Source: Paraburkholderia hiiakae (lineage in GTDB: Bacteria > Pseudomonadota > Gammaproteobacteria > Burkholderiales > Burkholderiaceae). Taken from it: a stretch of 64,000 nt of DNA. This document shows positions 55,820 to 64,000 of the stretch, piece by piece. Positions within the stretch are counted from its first letter, which is position 1; every line of letters starts with the position of its first letter. The stretch is from positions 186,001-250,000 of the forward strand of contig NZ_CAJHCQ010000006.1 in assembly GCF_904848665.1 (NCBI RefSeq), written 5' to 3'. The position numbers and the translations under genes were made by a program. Under the pieces are notes generated by a model. The model made no database searches and was not told where the DNA came from. It saw only the letters and a list, made by a program, of their open reading frames with translations.

Positions 55820-56028
55820 GACATCTCGCTGCGTACTCGCTTGTGGGCCTGATTTTGCGCGCAAGCGACTGCCTAAGCCAATTTCAGGTCGTGCATGGCA
55901 CCGCGAACACTCGCCCTCACAGGCCGACGGTGCGTCCCTTTATCGTGACCAACGCCATTCGGTCGCCTACGAAATCTGCAGACTGCAATCAGTGCGTCAC
56001 TGACAGCAGCGTGGCCGCGTGGGGAGGC

Positions 56029-58950
56029 TTATTTCGTGCTACGGCTCTCAAGCAGCACTTGCGCTTCTTTCATATCGACAATCTCGAACCCTTCGCTGAA
56101 TTTGCCGTAGACCGCTGAAAGCACGGACTCCGACGCCTCCATTTTTCCTTGCTTGCGCATGAGAGACGCAAGGCTCTTCGCCGCACGGAGTTCCAGGAAC
56201 AGCGTGCCTTGCTGCCGTGCGATTTCGACGGCTTGCAGATAGAGCGTTTCGCACACTGCATGCGAATCGAACGGGTCGGAGGTGGCGAGAATATCCCCCT
56301 TGATACGCACCAGTTCCGCCAGGCACCAGAGCTCGTCGTGCGCCTTTGACCATTCGAGTGCATCCTCGACCGTCGCCAGCGCTTGTGCATGACGTCCAAA
56401 CTGAAGCAGGCCTCGGGCGTACATTCCGGCAAACATGGAATAGCGCATGCCGATATGCTCGCGCTCGAGTTGCGCTAATGCACTGGCGAGAATCGGCAAG
56501 CCTGCCGGGTTCTTCTGTTCGAGCAGCAACGCACCGTGAAGGCCTCGCGCCATGGCCTCGAAAAGAACGAGTCCGTGTTTGGCCACACTGTCCTGCAAGG
56601 TCGTCATGGCTTCTTCAGCCGAAGCGAGATCGCCTGCATGGAGCGAAAGTGGAATGAAGGCGAACACCAGCACGTAGCCAACCGTCAGCGTGTGGCCGCT
56701 TTCTTGCGCATCGTTCAGCGCTTTGCGCGCCTCGCCGAGCGCGCGCTCGGGAAATCCCAGTGCCCACAGAATACTGGCTATCAAGGACCGTGTTCCCTCG
56801 CGGCCCTTTACGTGGTTGTCGGAGAGTTGAGAGCGATGGCGCGGCGAGTCGTACCATTCGAGCACGCGTTCGAGTAACCGGTGAGCCTCGGCTTGCCTGC
56901 CCATGTGATGCCAGGCAAACGCGGTGAGCCGGCTGCCCTCCGATATTGCCGTTTCATTGTGTGTCGAGTCCGCAATGTCGCGGAACTTCTTCAGCAGTTC
57001 GTCCGCGGCGCGATGTTTTCCGGAATACACTAAACCGCAACACGCTACGAATAACGAGCGAAGTTGGTATTCCTTATCATCGAGCTTTTCCGCAATGGCC
57101 AGCGCGGCGGTACATGCAGCGTCGACTTCCGTTACCATGCCGCGCGTATAGAGTCCCGAGGCGGCAAGCGCCGTAAGCAGTTTCATGCGCGGAATTTCGA
57201 GCGCACAGGAGTGGGGATCGATCTGATGCAGCGCCTGCTCAATGCGACTTCGGCACTCCTCGAGTGAGGAAAACCGGATCCACGCGGGAATCGCCGTAAC
57301 GGTAAGCGAAATGCCTAGCGCTGTGTCTCCGCGCACGGAAAATGCCCACTTCAGTGCCGCTCGTACGTCGTCAATCGTCACGATGTGGTTGGCAAGCCAT
57401 CGCGAATCGGGTGGCCTGTTCCAGTAGTCTTCCACGCGCGTGTACATCGCGTGAAAATACTCGGCGTGGCGACGGCTGATCATGTCCAGTTCACCCGCAT
57501 CCGCAAGTTTGCGTCTCGCGTAATCGCGGGTCGTGTCCAGCAGACGATATCGCACGGCATCGCTGCCGACGTTTGCCGACAGCATCGACTTCGCCACCAG
57601 GCTTCCAATGGCATCGATCACATTCGCGTTTTCCATGTTGTCGTCTCCGACAATGGCAACTGCGGATGCGAGCGAAAACACGCCTGAAAATACTCCCAGC
57701 CGGCGTAGCACCACGCGCTCGGTGTCGGGTAGCAACTGATGACTCCAGTCGAGCGTGGCCAGGAGCGTTCGTTGTCTCTCTGGCGCCGTGCGCCGACCAT
57801 GCGCGAGCGCGGAGAACCGGTCGTCGAGCAAGGTGAGCAATTCACCAACGCCGAACGCATCCAGACGCGTTGCCGCAAGCTCGATGGCCAACGCGATGCC
57901 ATCAAGCCGCCGGCAGATTTGCGCAATGACGCTCGCTTCTTCATCGGATGGGGAGAATTCGCCGCGCGCGGCACTCGCGCGCTCGACGAATAGCTCGACA
58001 GCCGAATATTGGAGCGCGGCGTCCGCCGTTATGCGCGTCGATGCCGATTCGGGCGGGATTTCGAGCGGGTCGAGCCGGAAGATGTGTTCGCCCACAGCTT
58101 GCAGCGGCTCGCGGCTGGTTGCAAGCACACGCAATTGCGGTGCCGCCGCGATCATATGCTCTGCGATGATCGCCGCGGCCTCGATCACCTGCTCGCAACT
58201 GTCAAGCACGATGAGTTGTGGGCGATGGCGCAGCCGGAAGTGATTTTCCAACGCTCGCAGTATGTCGTCCGAATGTACGACCAGACCGATTGCGCTGGCG
58301 ACGGCGTGAGGCACGAATCTCGCGTCGGATAGCTGCGACAGATTCACGAGCCAGACGTCCTGTTCTCCCGCCTCGGCCCATTCGTATGCGACTGCCAGTG
58401 CGACGGTCGTCTTGCCGATTCCTCCGGGGCCGGCGACAGTCAGCATTCGCTCGCGTGAGAGCCGCTGCGAAAGATCGCGGATCGTCGCGCGCCGCCCGAT
58501 CGGTCGAACCAACGCTGCGGGGATGTTGTTTGATGTCCGGGTCGGTGTCGGCGGCGCCGACACGGCTTCTGAGGGCGCTGCGCGCACGACGGGCGCGACG
58601 AATTGATAGCCCCGGCCCACCACCGTCGCGACAAAGCGCTGGTCCTGCGGTCCTTCTCCCAGGACTTTGCGCAATGCCGCCATATTGACCTTGAGATTGC
58701 CTTCCTCCACCACGCTGCGCGGCCATACACGCGCCATGAGCTCCTTCTTGGTGATGAGTTGCCCACGACGCTCGACGAGCGCGGTCAGCAACTCGAGTGC
58801 CCGGCCGCCAATCGGCACTCGCGTGCCGCCATCGAACAGCGTCTTCTGCGACGGAATCAGCCGAAACGATCCGAATACGTAAGCCACGCTCGGCGCTTCG
58901 ACTGGCGGCACAGCGACAGCCGGAATGTCGTCGCACGGGGATCCAGGCAT
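56029..58950 (-). CDS. winged-helix ATPase transcriptional regulator with TPR-like C-terminus
   Basis: A 973-residue regulator. An OmpR-type winged helix lies at about 25-120 (LTALVERRGQLITKKELMARVWP, then NLKVNMAALRKVLGE and VGRGYQFVAPV). An NB-ARC/STAND ATPase has Walker A GPGGIGKTT at 174-182 and later QLIVLDSCEQVIEA. A long helical repeat region follows to the end. Such STAND regulators bind a ligand or partner with the repeats and then activate transcription. ATG 58950 follows GGAG at seven bases; upstream in-frame ATGs at 58998 and 59106 are less likely. It is divergent from the 59170 gene and so is the prime candidate activator of the diiron monooxygenase locus (inference). It lies 209 bp upstream of the hybrid kinase gene on the same strand. 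Confidence 0.9.
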   Translation of the reverse strand: MPGSPCDDIPAVAVPPVEAPSVAYVFGSFRLIPSQKTLFDGGTRVPIGGRALELLTALVERRGQLITKKELMARVWPRSVVEEGNLKVNMAALRKVLGEGPQDQRFVATVVGRGYQFVAPVVRAAPSEAVSAPPTPTRTSNNIPAALVRPIGRRATIRDLSQRLSRERMLTVAGPGGIGKTTVALAVAYEWAEAGEQDVWLVNLSQLSDARFVPHAVASAIGLVVHSDDILRALENHFRLRHRPQLIVLDSCEQVIEAAAIIAEHMIAAAPQLRVLATSREPLQAVGEHIFRLDPLEIPPESASTRITADAALQYSAVELFVERASAARGEFSPSDEEASVIAQICRRLDGIALAIELAATRLDAFGVGELLTLLDDRFSALAHGRRTAPERQRTLLATLDWSHQLLPDTERVVLRRLGVFSGVFSLASAVAIVGDDNMENANVIDAIGSLVAKSMLSANVGSDAVRYRLLDTTRDYARRKLADAGELDMISRRHAEYFHAMYTRVEDYWNRPPDSRWLANHIVTIDDVRAALKWAFSVRGDTALGISLTVTAIPAWIRFSSLEECRSRIEQALHQIDPHSCALEIPRMKLLTALAASGLYTRGMVTEVDAACTAALAIAEKLDDKEYQLRSLFVACCGLVYSGKHRAADELLKKFRDIADSTHNETAISEGSRLTAFAWHHMGRQAEAHRLLERVLEWYDSPRHRSQLSDNHVKGREGTRSLIASILWALGFPERALGEARKALNDAQESGHTLTVGYVLVFAFIPLSLHAGDLASAEEAMTTLQDSVAKHGLVLFEAMARGLHGALLLEQKNPAGLPILASALAQLEREHIGMRYSMFAGMYARGLLQFGRHAQALATVEDALEWSKAHDELWCLAELVRIKGDILATSDPFDSHAVCETLYLQAVEIARQQGTLFLELRAAKSLASLMRKQGKMEASESVLSAVYGKFSEGFEIVDMKEAQVLLESRSTK

Positions 58951-59133
58951 GCTTGAGCTCCGAAAATGACCGCAGTGTCTGTACCGCGGGACAGCCATTG
59001 AATCATGCCAATTACCCGAGTGCACGCTTGCAGGATTGGTTTTTTCATACGTTACGAACAACGTCGCCCTTTGGAATTGTGCTTCGCGCGTTGCAGGAAT
59101 GGGCATTTCAAGCGAGTTCGTTGCGGGATGATT

Positions 59134-59162
59134 CCTTAACGACTATAAATCAGTCGCTAAGG
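59134..59162 (+). promoter_or_regulatory. inverted repeat over the ribosome site of the 59170 gene
   Basis: CCTTAACGACT (59134-59144) and AGTCGCTAAGG (59152-59162) pair over 11 positions with one A-C mismatch and a 7-base loop. The 3-prime arm overlaps AAGGAGG, the Shine-Dalgarno of ATG 59170. It could be an operator or an RNA switch on translation. Confidence 0.5.
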
Positions 59163-59169
59163 AGGAAAA

Positions 59170-60204
59170 ATGCGGCGCATCCTGATGATCGTTTCCAGTG
59201 CACGCGAACTTCCGCTCGAAGGCGGCGGAACGCTCCCCACCGGTTATTGGGCCGACGAGGTCTACACGCCGCTGCGGCGGTTTCGTGCTGCCGGTGTGGA
59301 CGTGCGAATCTACACGGTAGATGGCCGTGCGGGAATTGCCGACCCGTTCAGCCTCGAGCCGCGCTTTCATTATCCCGATACGGACAGGGACTTTCTCGCG
59401 GGAATCGTCCGCTCGTTCGCCGACGATCCGGAAGGCATCCGCTTCACGCTGCATCACTTTACGGAGCTAGACCTGATCGCATCGCGTCGCGTGTACGAGG
59501 CATTGACGTTTGCGAATGTCGAACACGGACTCGCTCGCACCAACGTCGAAGCGGCGGCCAAGGAGAGCTGGAAACACGATATCGGTTTTCTCGAAGCGCT
59601 CGCCGCGAGGCCGAAAATCAGTGCGATCGTGCCGCCCGCACGCGCGCAAGTCCTGGCCGATTCGGTCAGGCACGATAGCGAACAACTTGCGCAGACCTGC
59701 GCGTATTCGCTGGAAAACGATCGCGCGCTGAACGCACCCAATGACCTTGGCAGTCTCTCCGACGAAGAGATTCTCTCTTTCGATGCGGTGTTCATTCCCG
59801 GCGGACACGCCGCGATCGTCGATCTGGCCGACAACCGCGATGTCGAGCGCGTGCTGCGTCTTGCGCACTCGCGGCGCTGTCTGATCGCATTGCTCTGTCA
59901 TGGGCCTTCCGCTTTGCTTTCGGTCGGCAACGGTCCCGATGGCGGCTGGTTATTCGACGGCTATCGCGTAGCGGCATTCAGCAATGAAGAGGAGGACGAG
60001 GCGATTGTGGGGCGGCAACGACCCCCGTGGTTTCTCGAAAGCGAACTGAAAAACCGGGGCGTGGTGTACGACGAGGCGCCGCCGTGGGTGTCGCATGTCG
60101 TCGTTGACCGTCATCTGCTGACCGCGCAGAACCAGATGTCCGATGAAGCCTGTGCGGACGCGGTGTTACGCAAACTGGGTGTCCTGCAAGGGAGCGCAGC
60201 ATGA
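59170..60204 (+). CDS. DJ-1/PfpI-like protein with a long internal insert
   Basis: A 344-residue DJ-1/PfpI-superfamily protein of the Hsp31-like type. E30 in YWADEV and C243-H244 in LLCHGPSAL form the conserved glutamate and nucleophile elbow; IPGGHAAIVDL at 209-219 precedes them. About 140 residues (roughly 65-205) lie between the first and second parts, longer than in Hsp31. Family members are glyoxalases, deglycases or chaperones. AAGGAGGAAAA precedes the ATG. It is the first gene of the monooxygenase locus and overlaps the next start by four bases (ATGA), so translation is coupled. Confidence 0.85.
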   Translation: MRRILMIVSSARELPLEGGGTLPTGYWADEVYTPLRRFRAAGVDVRIYTVDGRAGIADPFSLEPRFHYPDTDRDFLAGIVRSFADDPEGIRFTLHHFTELDLIASRRVYEALTFANVEHGLARTNVEAAAKESWKHDIGFLEALAARPKISAIVPPARAQVLADSVRHDSEQLAQTCAYSLENDRALNAPNDLGSLSDEEILSFDAVFIPGGHAAIVDLADNRDVERVLRLAHSRRCLIALLCHGPSALLSVGNGPDGGWLFDGYRVAAFSNEEEDEAIVGRQRPPWFLESELKNRGVVYDEAPPWVSHVVVDRHLLTAQNQMSDEACADAVLRKLGVLQGSAA

Positions 60205-60635
60205 ACACCGCGCTTGAAGTGGCACAGACGTTCATTACATGCCTCGCCCGGCATGATCTGGATGGCGCGCTCACGACCTGTTCCCCGCATAGCGTCATTC
60301 ACATCGTCCCACTCGGGCTCGATGGCCCCGTTCATGCAGAAGGCCGCCGATTCTTCGAGAACTGGTTTTCCGCGTTCCCCGACCTGACGCTAAGCACGCG
60401 GCGCGTGTTTGCCACACACGACGATGTCGTCGCCGTCGAGACGACCTTCGACGGCACGCAGGCGGGCGAGTTTCTCGGTGTGATCAATCAGGAGAAGCAT
60501 ATCGACCTCGACGAAGCATGGCTGCTGCATACGCGCGGCGACCGCATCGAGCACGTCAAGCTCTTCTGGTGTCAGAACCAGTTATACCGGCGGCTGGCGG
60601 TACGCCGTCTCGACCGTGTAACGATCACGACGTGA
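60201..60635 (+). CDS. SnoaL/NTF2-like family protein
   Basis: A 144-residue NTF2-like cone-fold protein: FITCLARHDLDGALTTCSPHSVIHI, then FFENWFSAFPDLTLSTRRVFATHDDVVAVETTFDG, as in SnoaL-like polyketide cyclases, isomerases and dehydratases. Cytoplasmic; reaction unknown. Its start overlaps the stop of the DJ-1-like gene. A second NTF2-like gene follows 40 bp later. Confidence 0.82.
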   Translation: MNTALEVAQTFITCLARHDLDGALTTCSPHSVIHIVPLGLDGPVHAEGRRFFENWFSAFPDLTLSTRRVFATHDDVVAVETTFDGTQAGEFLGVINQEKHIDLDEAWLLHTRGDRIEHVKLFWCQNQLYRRLAVRRLDRVTITT

Positions 60636-60675
60636 TGCGCCTTCGTAACGCTTCGTCGAAACAGGCAAGGAGACC

Positions 60676-61161
60676 GTGATGCTCGAAGTCCCGGAAAACC
60701 GCGCCATTACAACCGGAGAACGGGCGAACCGCGCCGTGCTCCGATTCTTCGACGCGTATCGGCGCCAGGACGTGGAAGGGATGGTCGACGCGTGCGTGGA
60801 CAACGCGAACTTCCGCTACGTGCCGGCCGAGGTCATGCGCAGGCAACGTGTGGTGCGCGGCGATGGCAAGGTACGCGGTGTCGGCAAAACATGGTGGTCT
60901 TCGCTGATCGACGCCTTTCCGGACCTTACCAACAACGTGCAGTGGATCGGCAACGACGATGAGGGCAATGTCGCCGTGGAAGTGACGATTTCGGGAACCC
61001 AGACCAAAGCGTTCGGCACGATTGCGAATAGCGGCAAGCACTACGATCTGGTGCATCTCTTTCTCTTTCACGTCAACCGTGAAGGACTGATCGACGACAT
61101 CGTCGCGTACTGGGATACGGCCGACTGGTACCGGCAACTCGGACGGCTCGAATGTGACTGA
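60676..61161 (+). CDS. SnoaL/NTF2-like family protein
   Basis: A 161-residue NTF2-like protein (VLRFFDAYRRQDVEGMVDACVDNANFRYVPAE, then TWWSSLIDAFPDLTNNVQWIG and VAVEVTISGTQ). It is related to but clearly different from the preceding 144-residue protein. GCAAGGAGACCGTG lies just upstream of the ATG. The following hydroxylase gene begins 47 bp after its stop. Possibly an isomerase or cyclase for the oxygenated product; this is inference. Confidence 0.82.
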   Translation: MMLEVPENRAITTGERANRAVLRFFDAYRRQDVEGMVDACVDNANFRYVPAEVMRRQRVVRGDGKVRGVGKTWWSSLIDAFPDLTNNVQWIGNDDEGNVAVEVTISGTQTKAFGTIANSGKHYDLVHLFLFHVNREGLIDDIVAYWDTADWYRQLGRLECD

Positions 61162-61208
61162 TGCCTTCCGGCGAGGCGCTTCAGCAGCAAAGGGCACGGG
61201 AGATTTCG

Positions 61209-62714
61209 ATGACTTCACTCAGACGTGAAGACTGGTATGACGTTTACCGCGACGTGGAGTGGACGCTCTCGTATGTCGACCAGGACGCGGTTTTTCCTGA
61301 ATGGTTATCGGGTACCGGAAAGGTGCCGATCGACGCCTGGAAGCAGTGGGACGAGCCGTACAAGGTCACGTATCCGGAGTACGTCGCGACGCAGCGCGAA
61401 AAGGAAGCCTCGGCCTATGCGGTCAAGTCGGCATTGCGCCGTTCGTCGATCTTCGAGCAACTCGACGAGGGCTGGAAATCGGTCTCGAAGCTTCATTACG
61501 GCGCGGTCTCGTTGATCGAATATCTTGCTGTGCTTGCCGAATTGCGTATGGCGCGCTTTGGTCTGGCGCCTTCGTGGCGACAGATGGCGATGTTCGGCGC
61601 ACTCGATGAAATCCGGCACGCACAACTGGACTTGCTGTTCGCGCACGAATTCGTCAGCCGGGACCAGCAATTCGATTGGGCGCTCAAGGCCTATCACACC
61701 GACGAATGGGTGGCCGTGGCCGGCCGCGCCGCGTTCGACGGCATGATGGTGAATCCGAGCGCGGTGGATATTGCCATTCAATTGCCCTTTACGTTCGAGA
61801 CGGCCTTCACGAACGTTCAATTCATCGGACTCGCGGCGGACGCACTCAGCTCGGCCGACATCAATTTCGCCAACATGATTTCGTCCGTTCAAACAGACGA
61901 GGCCCGCCACGCGCAACAGGGACATCCGACCGTTGAAATCCTGATGCGTCACGACCCCAAGCGGGCGCAGTGGCTGATCGACAAGACGTTCTGGATCAGC
62001 GCGCGGCTATTCGCGGTCATCAGCGGAATTTGCATGGATTACTACACGCCGCTCGAACACAGGAAATTGTCATACAAAGAATTCATGGAAGAGTGGGTCG
62101 TGAACCAGTATCAACGTACCTTGCAGGAATACGGCTTGAAACGGCCCTGGTTCTGGCAGGAATTCATCGACGGGCTCGACCATTGGCACCACTCGCTGCA
62201 GATGGGAATCTGGTTTTGGCGTCCCACAGTGTGGTGGAAGCCGCAGGGCGGTGTGAGCGAAGACGAGCGGGCATGGCTGTGCGAGAAATACCCGCGCTGG
62301 GAAAAGGAGTTCGGACCGGGCTGGGACACGATCATCGCAAACATTAATAGCGGGCAGGAAGAGAAAACGCTGCCGAAGACGCTTCCCTGGTTATGCAATT
62401 GCTGCCATTTGCCAATCGGCACGGCGGGCGCACCGAATAACGAGCGATACCCGGTGCGCAGTTACCCGCTCGAACACAACGGCTACACCTACCATTTCTG
62501 TTCGAAGCCGTGCCGGCAGATCTGGTGGGAGGACAAGGACACCATTCATCAGAAGACTGTCGTCGAGCGGCTACTTGGTGGGGAAGTGCAGCCACAAACG
62601 CTGAACGGGGTCCTCGACTACATGGGCCTGACGCCCGAGGTCATGGGCAAAGACGCGAAGAATTATTCGTGGGCGCGCTCGTACGGCGCCGATAAAACCG
62701 CACGCCAGGCCTGA
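61209..62714 (+). CDS. soluble diiron monooxygenase hydroxylase alpha subunit (TmoA-like)
   Basis: A 501-residue alpha subunit of the toluene/alkene monooxygenase group, which inserts an oxygen atom into aromatic rings or alkenes at a carboxylate-bridged diiron site. The ligands are E104, E134, H137, E197, E231 and H234, with T201, N202 and Q228 also kept, at the same numbering as remembered Pseudomonas mendocina TmoA. Residue 103 is isoleucine where TmoA has glycine. A cysteine-rich C-terminus (C396, C398, C399, C431, C435) looks like a YHS/zinc motif. ATG 61209 follows GGGAG. It is followed by TmoB-, TmoD- and TmoE-like genes. Confidence 0.94.
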   Translation: MTSLRREDWYDVYRDVEWTLSYVDQDAVFPEWLSGTGKVPIDAWKQWDEPYKVTYPEYVATQREKEASAYAVKSALRRSSIFEQLDEGWKSVSKLHYGAVSLIEYLAVLAELRMARFGLAPSWRQMAMFGALDEIRHAQLDLLFAHEFVSRDQQFDWALKAYHTDEWVAVAGRAAFDGMMVNPSAVDIAIQLPFTFETAFTNVQFIGLAADALSSADINFANMISSVQTDEARHAQQGHPTVEILMRHDPKRAQWLIDKTFWISARLFAVISGICMDYYTPLEHRKLSYKEFMEEWVVNQYQRTLQEYGLKRPWFWQEFIDGLDHWHHSLQMGIWFWRPTVWWKPQGGVSEDERAWLCEKYPRWEKEFGPGWDTIIANINSGQEEKTLPKTLPWLCNCCHLPIGTAGAPNNERYPVRSYPLEHNGYTYHFCSKPCRQIWWEDKDTIHQKTVVERLLGGEVQPQTLNGVLDYMGLTPEVMGKDAKNYSWARSYGADKTARQA

Positions 62715-62715
62715 T

Positions 62716-62988
62716 ATGAACGCGACTCGTACTGCGCCGCCGACGACCTTGCCGATCAATGCATTGTTTATCGGCGACATCGTCACCCAGCTCATTTTCG
62801 TTCAGGATACCGACACGATCGCCGAGGTCGCGCAAAAGGTCGCCGAGCATTCGGTCGGTGTGCGGGTGCCGCGACGCGACGCGCCCATGGTCGTCTATTT
62901 CAACGGCGTGGCGCTACCGATGAACGAGACAGTCACGGGCGCCGGCATCGAGGCGCTGCAATGCCTGACTGTCCGCTACGCGGAGTAG
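62716..62988 (+). CDS. diiron monooxygenase gamma subunit (TmoB-like)
   Basis: A 90-residue ubiquitin-like small subunit of toluene/alkene monooxygenase hydroxylases (LFIGDIVTQLIFVQDTDTIAEVAQKVAEHSVG, then ALQCLTVRYAE), matching TmoB in length and in the VAEKVAxH-type motif. It starts two bases after the alpha-subunit stop codon. It packs on the alpha-beta hydroxylase. Confidence 0.88.
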   Translation: MNATRTAPPTTLPINALFIGDIVTQLIFVQDTDTIAEVAQKVAEHSVGVRVPRRDAPMVVYFNGVALPMNETVTGAGIEALQCLTVRYAE

Positions 62989-63000
62989 GCGGAACGAACC

Positions 63001-63288
63001 ATGGCAGCCACGGCGAACCTGGTGGGACCGGTGCTGCGCATGGTCGATGACGTGGACGCCGTGGTGCGCGCGATCGTGGAGGACAACCCGGAGCGCGAAA
63101 TCGAGCTGATCGACCGCGGCGCATACATCAGGGTGCAGGCGGAAGGGTATCTGCGCGTGAGCCGGGAGTCGATCGAGCGTCAGGTGGGAAGGCCGTACCA
63201 GATGCGGGAGTTGGAGCAGATGCTCGCGTCATTTGCCGGCCGCATCGAGACGACGTCGGACGAGGTGATCTGGCGGTACACCGTTTAA
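63001..63288 (+). CDS. MmoB/DmpM-type effector protein (TmoD-like)
   Basis: A 95-residue coupling/effector protein (LVGPVLRMVDDVDAVVRAIVEDNPEREIELIDRGAYIRVQAEG, then RPYQMRELEQMLASFAG), matching TmoD. Such proteins bind the hydroxylase and control oxygen activation. It begins 12 bp after the TmoB-like gene. In toluene 4-monooxygenase operons the Rieske ferredoxin gene tmoC lies between B and D; here it is absent at that place. Confidence 0.9.
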   Translation: MAATANLVGPVLRMVDDVDAVVRAIVEDNPEREIELIDRGAYIRVQAEGYLRVSRESIERQVGRPYQMRELEQMLASFAGRIETTSDEVIWRYTV

Positions 63289-63363
63289 CGGCGCAGGCAT
63301 GGCGCATGAACGCCGAACCGCTGAACGACCTGACGACCGAACATCAAGGAAGGGACGCTGATA

Positions 63364-64000
63364 ATGGACGATTCCGCCTCGCGCGCGAAAGCGAAGCCGT
63401 TGCGCACATGGAGTGTGTTCGGCGAGATTCGCCGTATGCCGAGCGAATACGAAATCGTCACGCATGAGGTCAATTACACGCTGCGCAAGCGTCGTACGGC
63501 TGCGTTCGAACTCAATCCCACCACGCCGGCCAACATGTGGTATTTGACGTATCGCGACAAGTCGCCGGTGCAGGTTGAGCAGTGGAATGAGTTTCGCGAT
63601 CCGGACGAAATGACGTACCGCAAGTACGTGACCGCGCAAGACGAACAGGAAAGCGTCATGAAAGGCGTGCTCGACCAGTACGAGCGCACCGGGCACGATC
63701 GCGACATCACGGCGCGCTGGCTCGACACGCTGGCGCATTTACTGATTCCCACGCGCTACCCCATTCACGGATTGCAGATGACGCAGGCGTACCTGGGTAC
63801 GATTGCGCCTTCGTCGTACATCACGAATTGCGCAGCGTTCTCGGCGGCCGACCTGTTGCGGCGCGGCTCGCTGATCGCGTACCGCACGCGTCAGTTGCAG
63901 CTAGCGCGCCCAGACTCGCATGTGCTCGTCGAGGCGCGGCGGATCTGGGAGGCGGACCTTGGATGGCAGCCCGCACGAAAGGCGCTGGAGACTGCGCTGA
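63364..64000 (+). CDS. diiron monooxygenase hydroxylase beta subunit (TmoE-like), partial
   Basis: The frame is open from ATG 63364 to the window edge, giving 212 residues of a normally ~305-residue beta subunit. LRTWSVFGEIRRMPSEYEIVTHEVNYTL, then EQWNEFRDPDEMTYRKYVTAQDEQE and HGLQMTQAYLGTIAPSSYITNCAAF match remembered TmoE. The beta subunit pairs with alpha to form the hydroxylase dimer but has no metal site. The gene is cut by the window end, so a reductase and any ferredoxin gene would lie beyond it. Confidence 0.9.
   Translation, partial: MDDSASRAKAKPLRTWSVFGEIRRMPSEYEIVTHEVNYTLRKRRTAAFELNPTTPANMWYLTYRDKSPVQVEQWNEFRDPDEMTYRKYVTAQDEQESVMKGVLDQYERTGHDRDITARWLDTLAHLLIPTRYPIHGLQMTQAYLGTIAPSSYITNCAAFSAADLLRRGSLIAYRTRQLQLARPDSHVLVEARRIWEADLGWQPARKALETAL

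Noticed and set aside
59060..59110. Possible sigma54 promoter before the monooxygenase locus
   Set aside because: TTGG is present but the GG and GC elements are not at the required 10-base spacing, and no sigma54 activator gene is seen in the window.

Overview
The window looks like chromosomal accessory DNA from a Burkholderiales bacterium, most likely Paraburkholderia, Caballeronia or Burkholderia. The grounds are the high G+C codon usage, a Burkholderia-type trimeric porin, several ACS/MHS-type transporters, many LysR/AraC regulators and many small catabolic operons. No rRNA, tRNA, CRISPR array or intact insertion sequence was seen. Almost every gene belongs to uptake and oxidation of organic acids, sugars or hydrocarbons.

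Layout, left to right. (1) 1-5.2 kb: class II aldolase, a hydrolase resembling animal MEST/PEG1, then a run of 2-hydroxyacid dehydrogenase, HpcH/HpaI aldolase and an enolase-superfamily protein with the full mandelate racemase catalytic set. (2) 5.3-11.3 kb: an orphan hypothetical gene, an AspT/YidE-type exchanger paired with D-lactate dehydrogenase, and a SulP anion transporter. (3) 11.6-18.1 kb: BKACE, SDR, two-domain carboxymuconolactone decarboxylase-like protein, ACS-type MFS transporter, porin and AraC regulator. (4) 18.3-24 kb: threonine aldolase-like protein, two AraC-type regulators, a small monooxygenase, a DUF5666-like secreted protein and an MmgE/PrpD protein. (5) 24-31.6 kb: a galactoside uptake and hydrolysis operon (ABC transporter plus GH42) with a divergent LacI regulator. 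(6) 31.8-38.5 kb: a maleate isomerase / MFS / hydroxyacid dehydrogenase operon. Its dehydrogenase lies in a 1,080-bp unit that occurs twice as direct repeats, flanking a decayed segment with a broken second maleate isomerase and a LysR stub.

(7) 38.7-50.1 kb: aldo-keto reductase, MHS transporter, then a six-gene operon (TcuA-like flavoprotein, SDR, isochorismatase-fold hydrolase, Asp/Glu racemase-fold protein, etfB, etfA) ending in a bidirectional terminator. A three-half-site palindrome array precedes this operon. A LysR gene, a second flavoprotein and a second racemase-fold gene follow on the other strand. Both racemase-fold proteins lack both catalytic cysteines. (8) 50.2-59 kb: two very large signalling proteins, a kinase-like/AAA/GAF/histidine kinase hybrid and a winged-helix ATPase regulator. 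(9) 59.2-64 kb, running off the edge: a DJ-1/PfpI-like protein, two NTF2-like proteins and the start of a toluene/alkene-type soluble diiron monooxygenase operon in A-B-D-E order, with no Rieske ferredoxin gene at the usual place between B and D.

The best candidates for something undescribed are the diiron monooxygenase locus with its two large regulators and a ribosome-site hairpin, and the paired flavoprotein plus cysteine-less racemase-fold modules linked to EtfBA. Assignments rest on reading motifs and on remembered family sequences; no database search was run.
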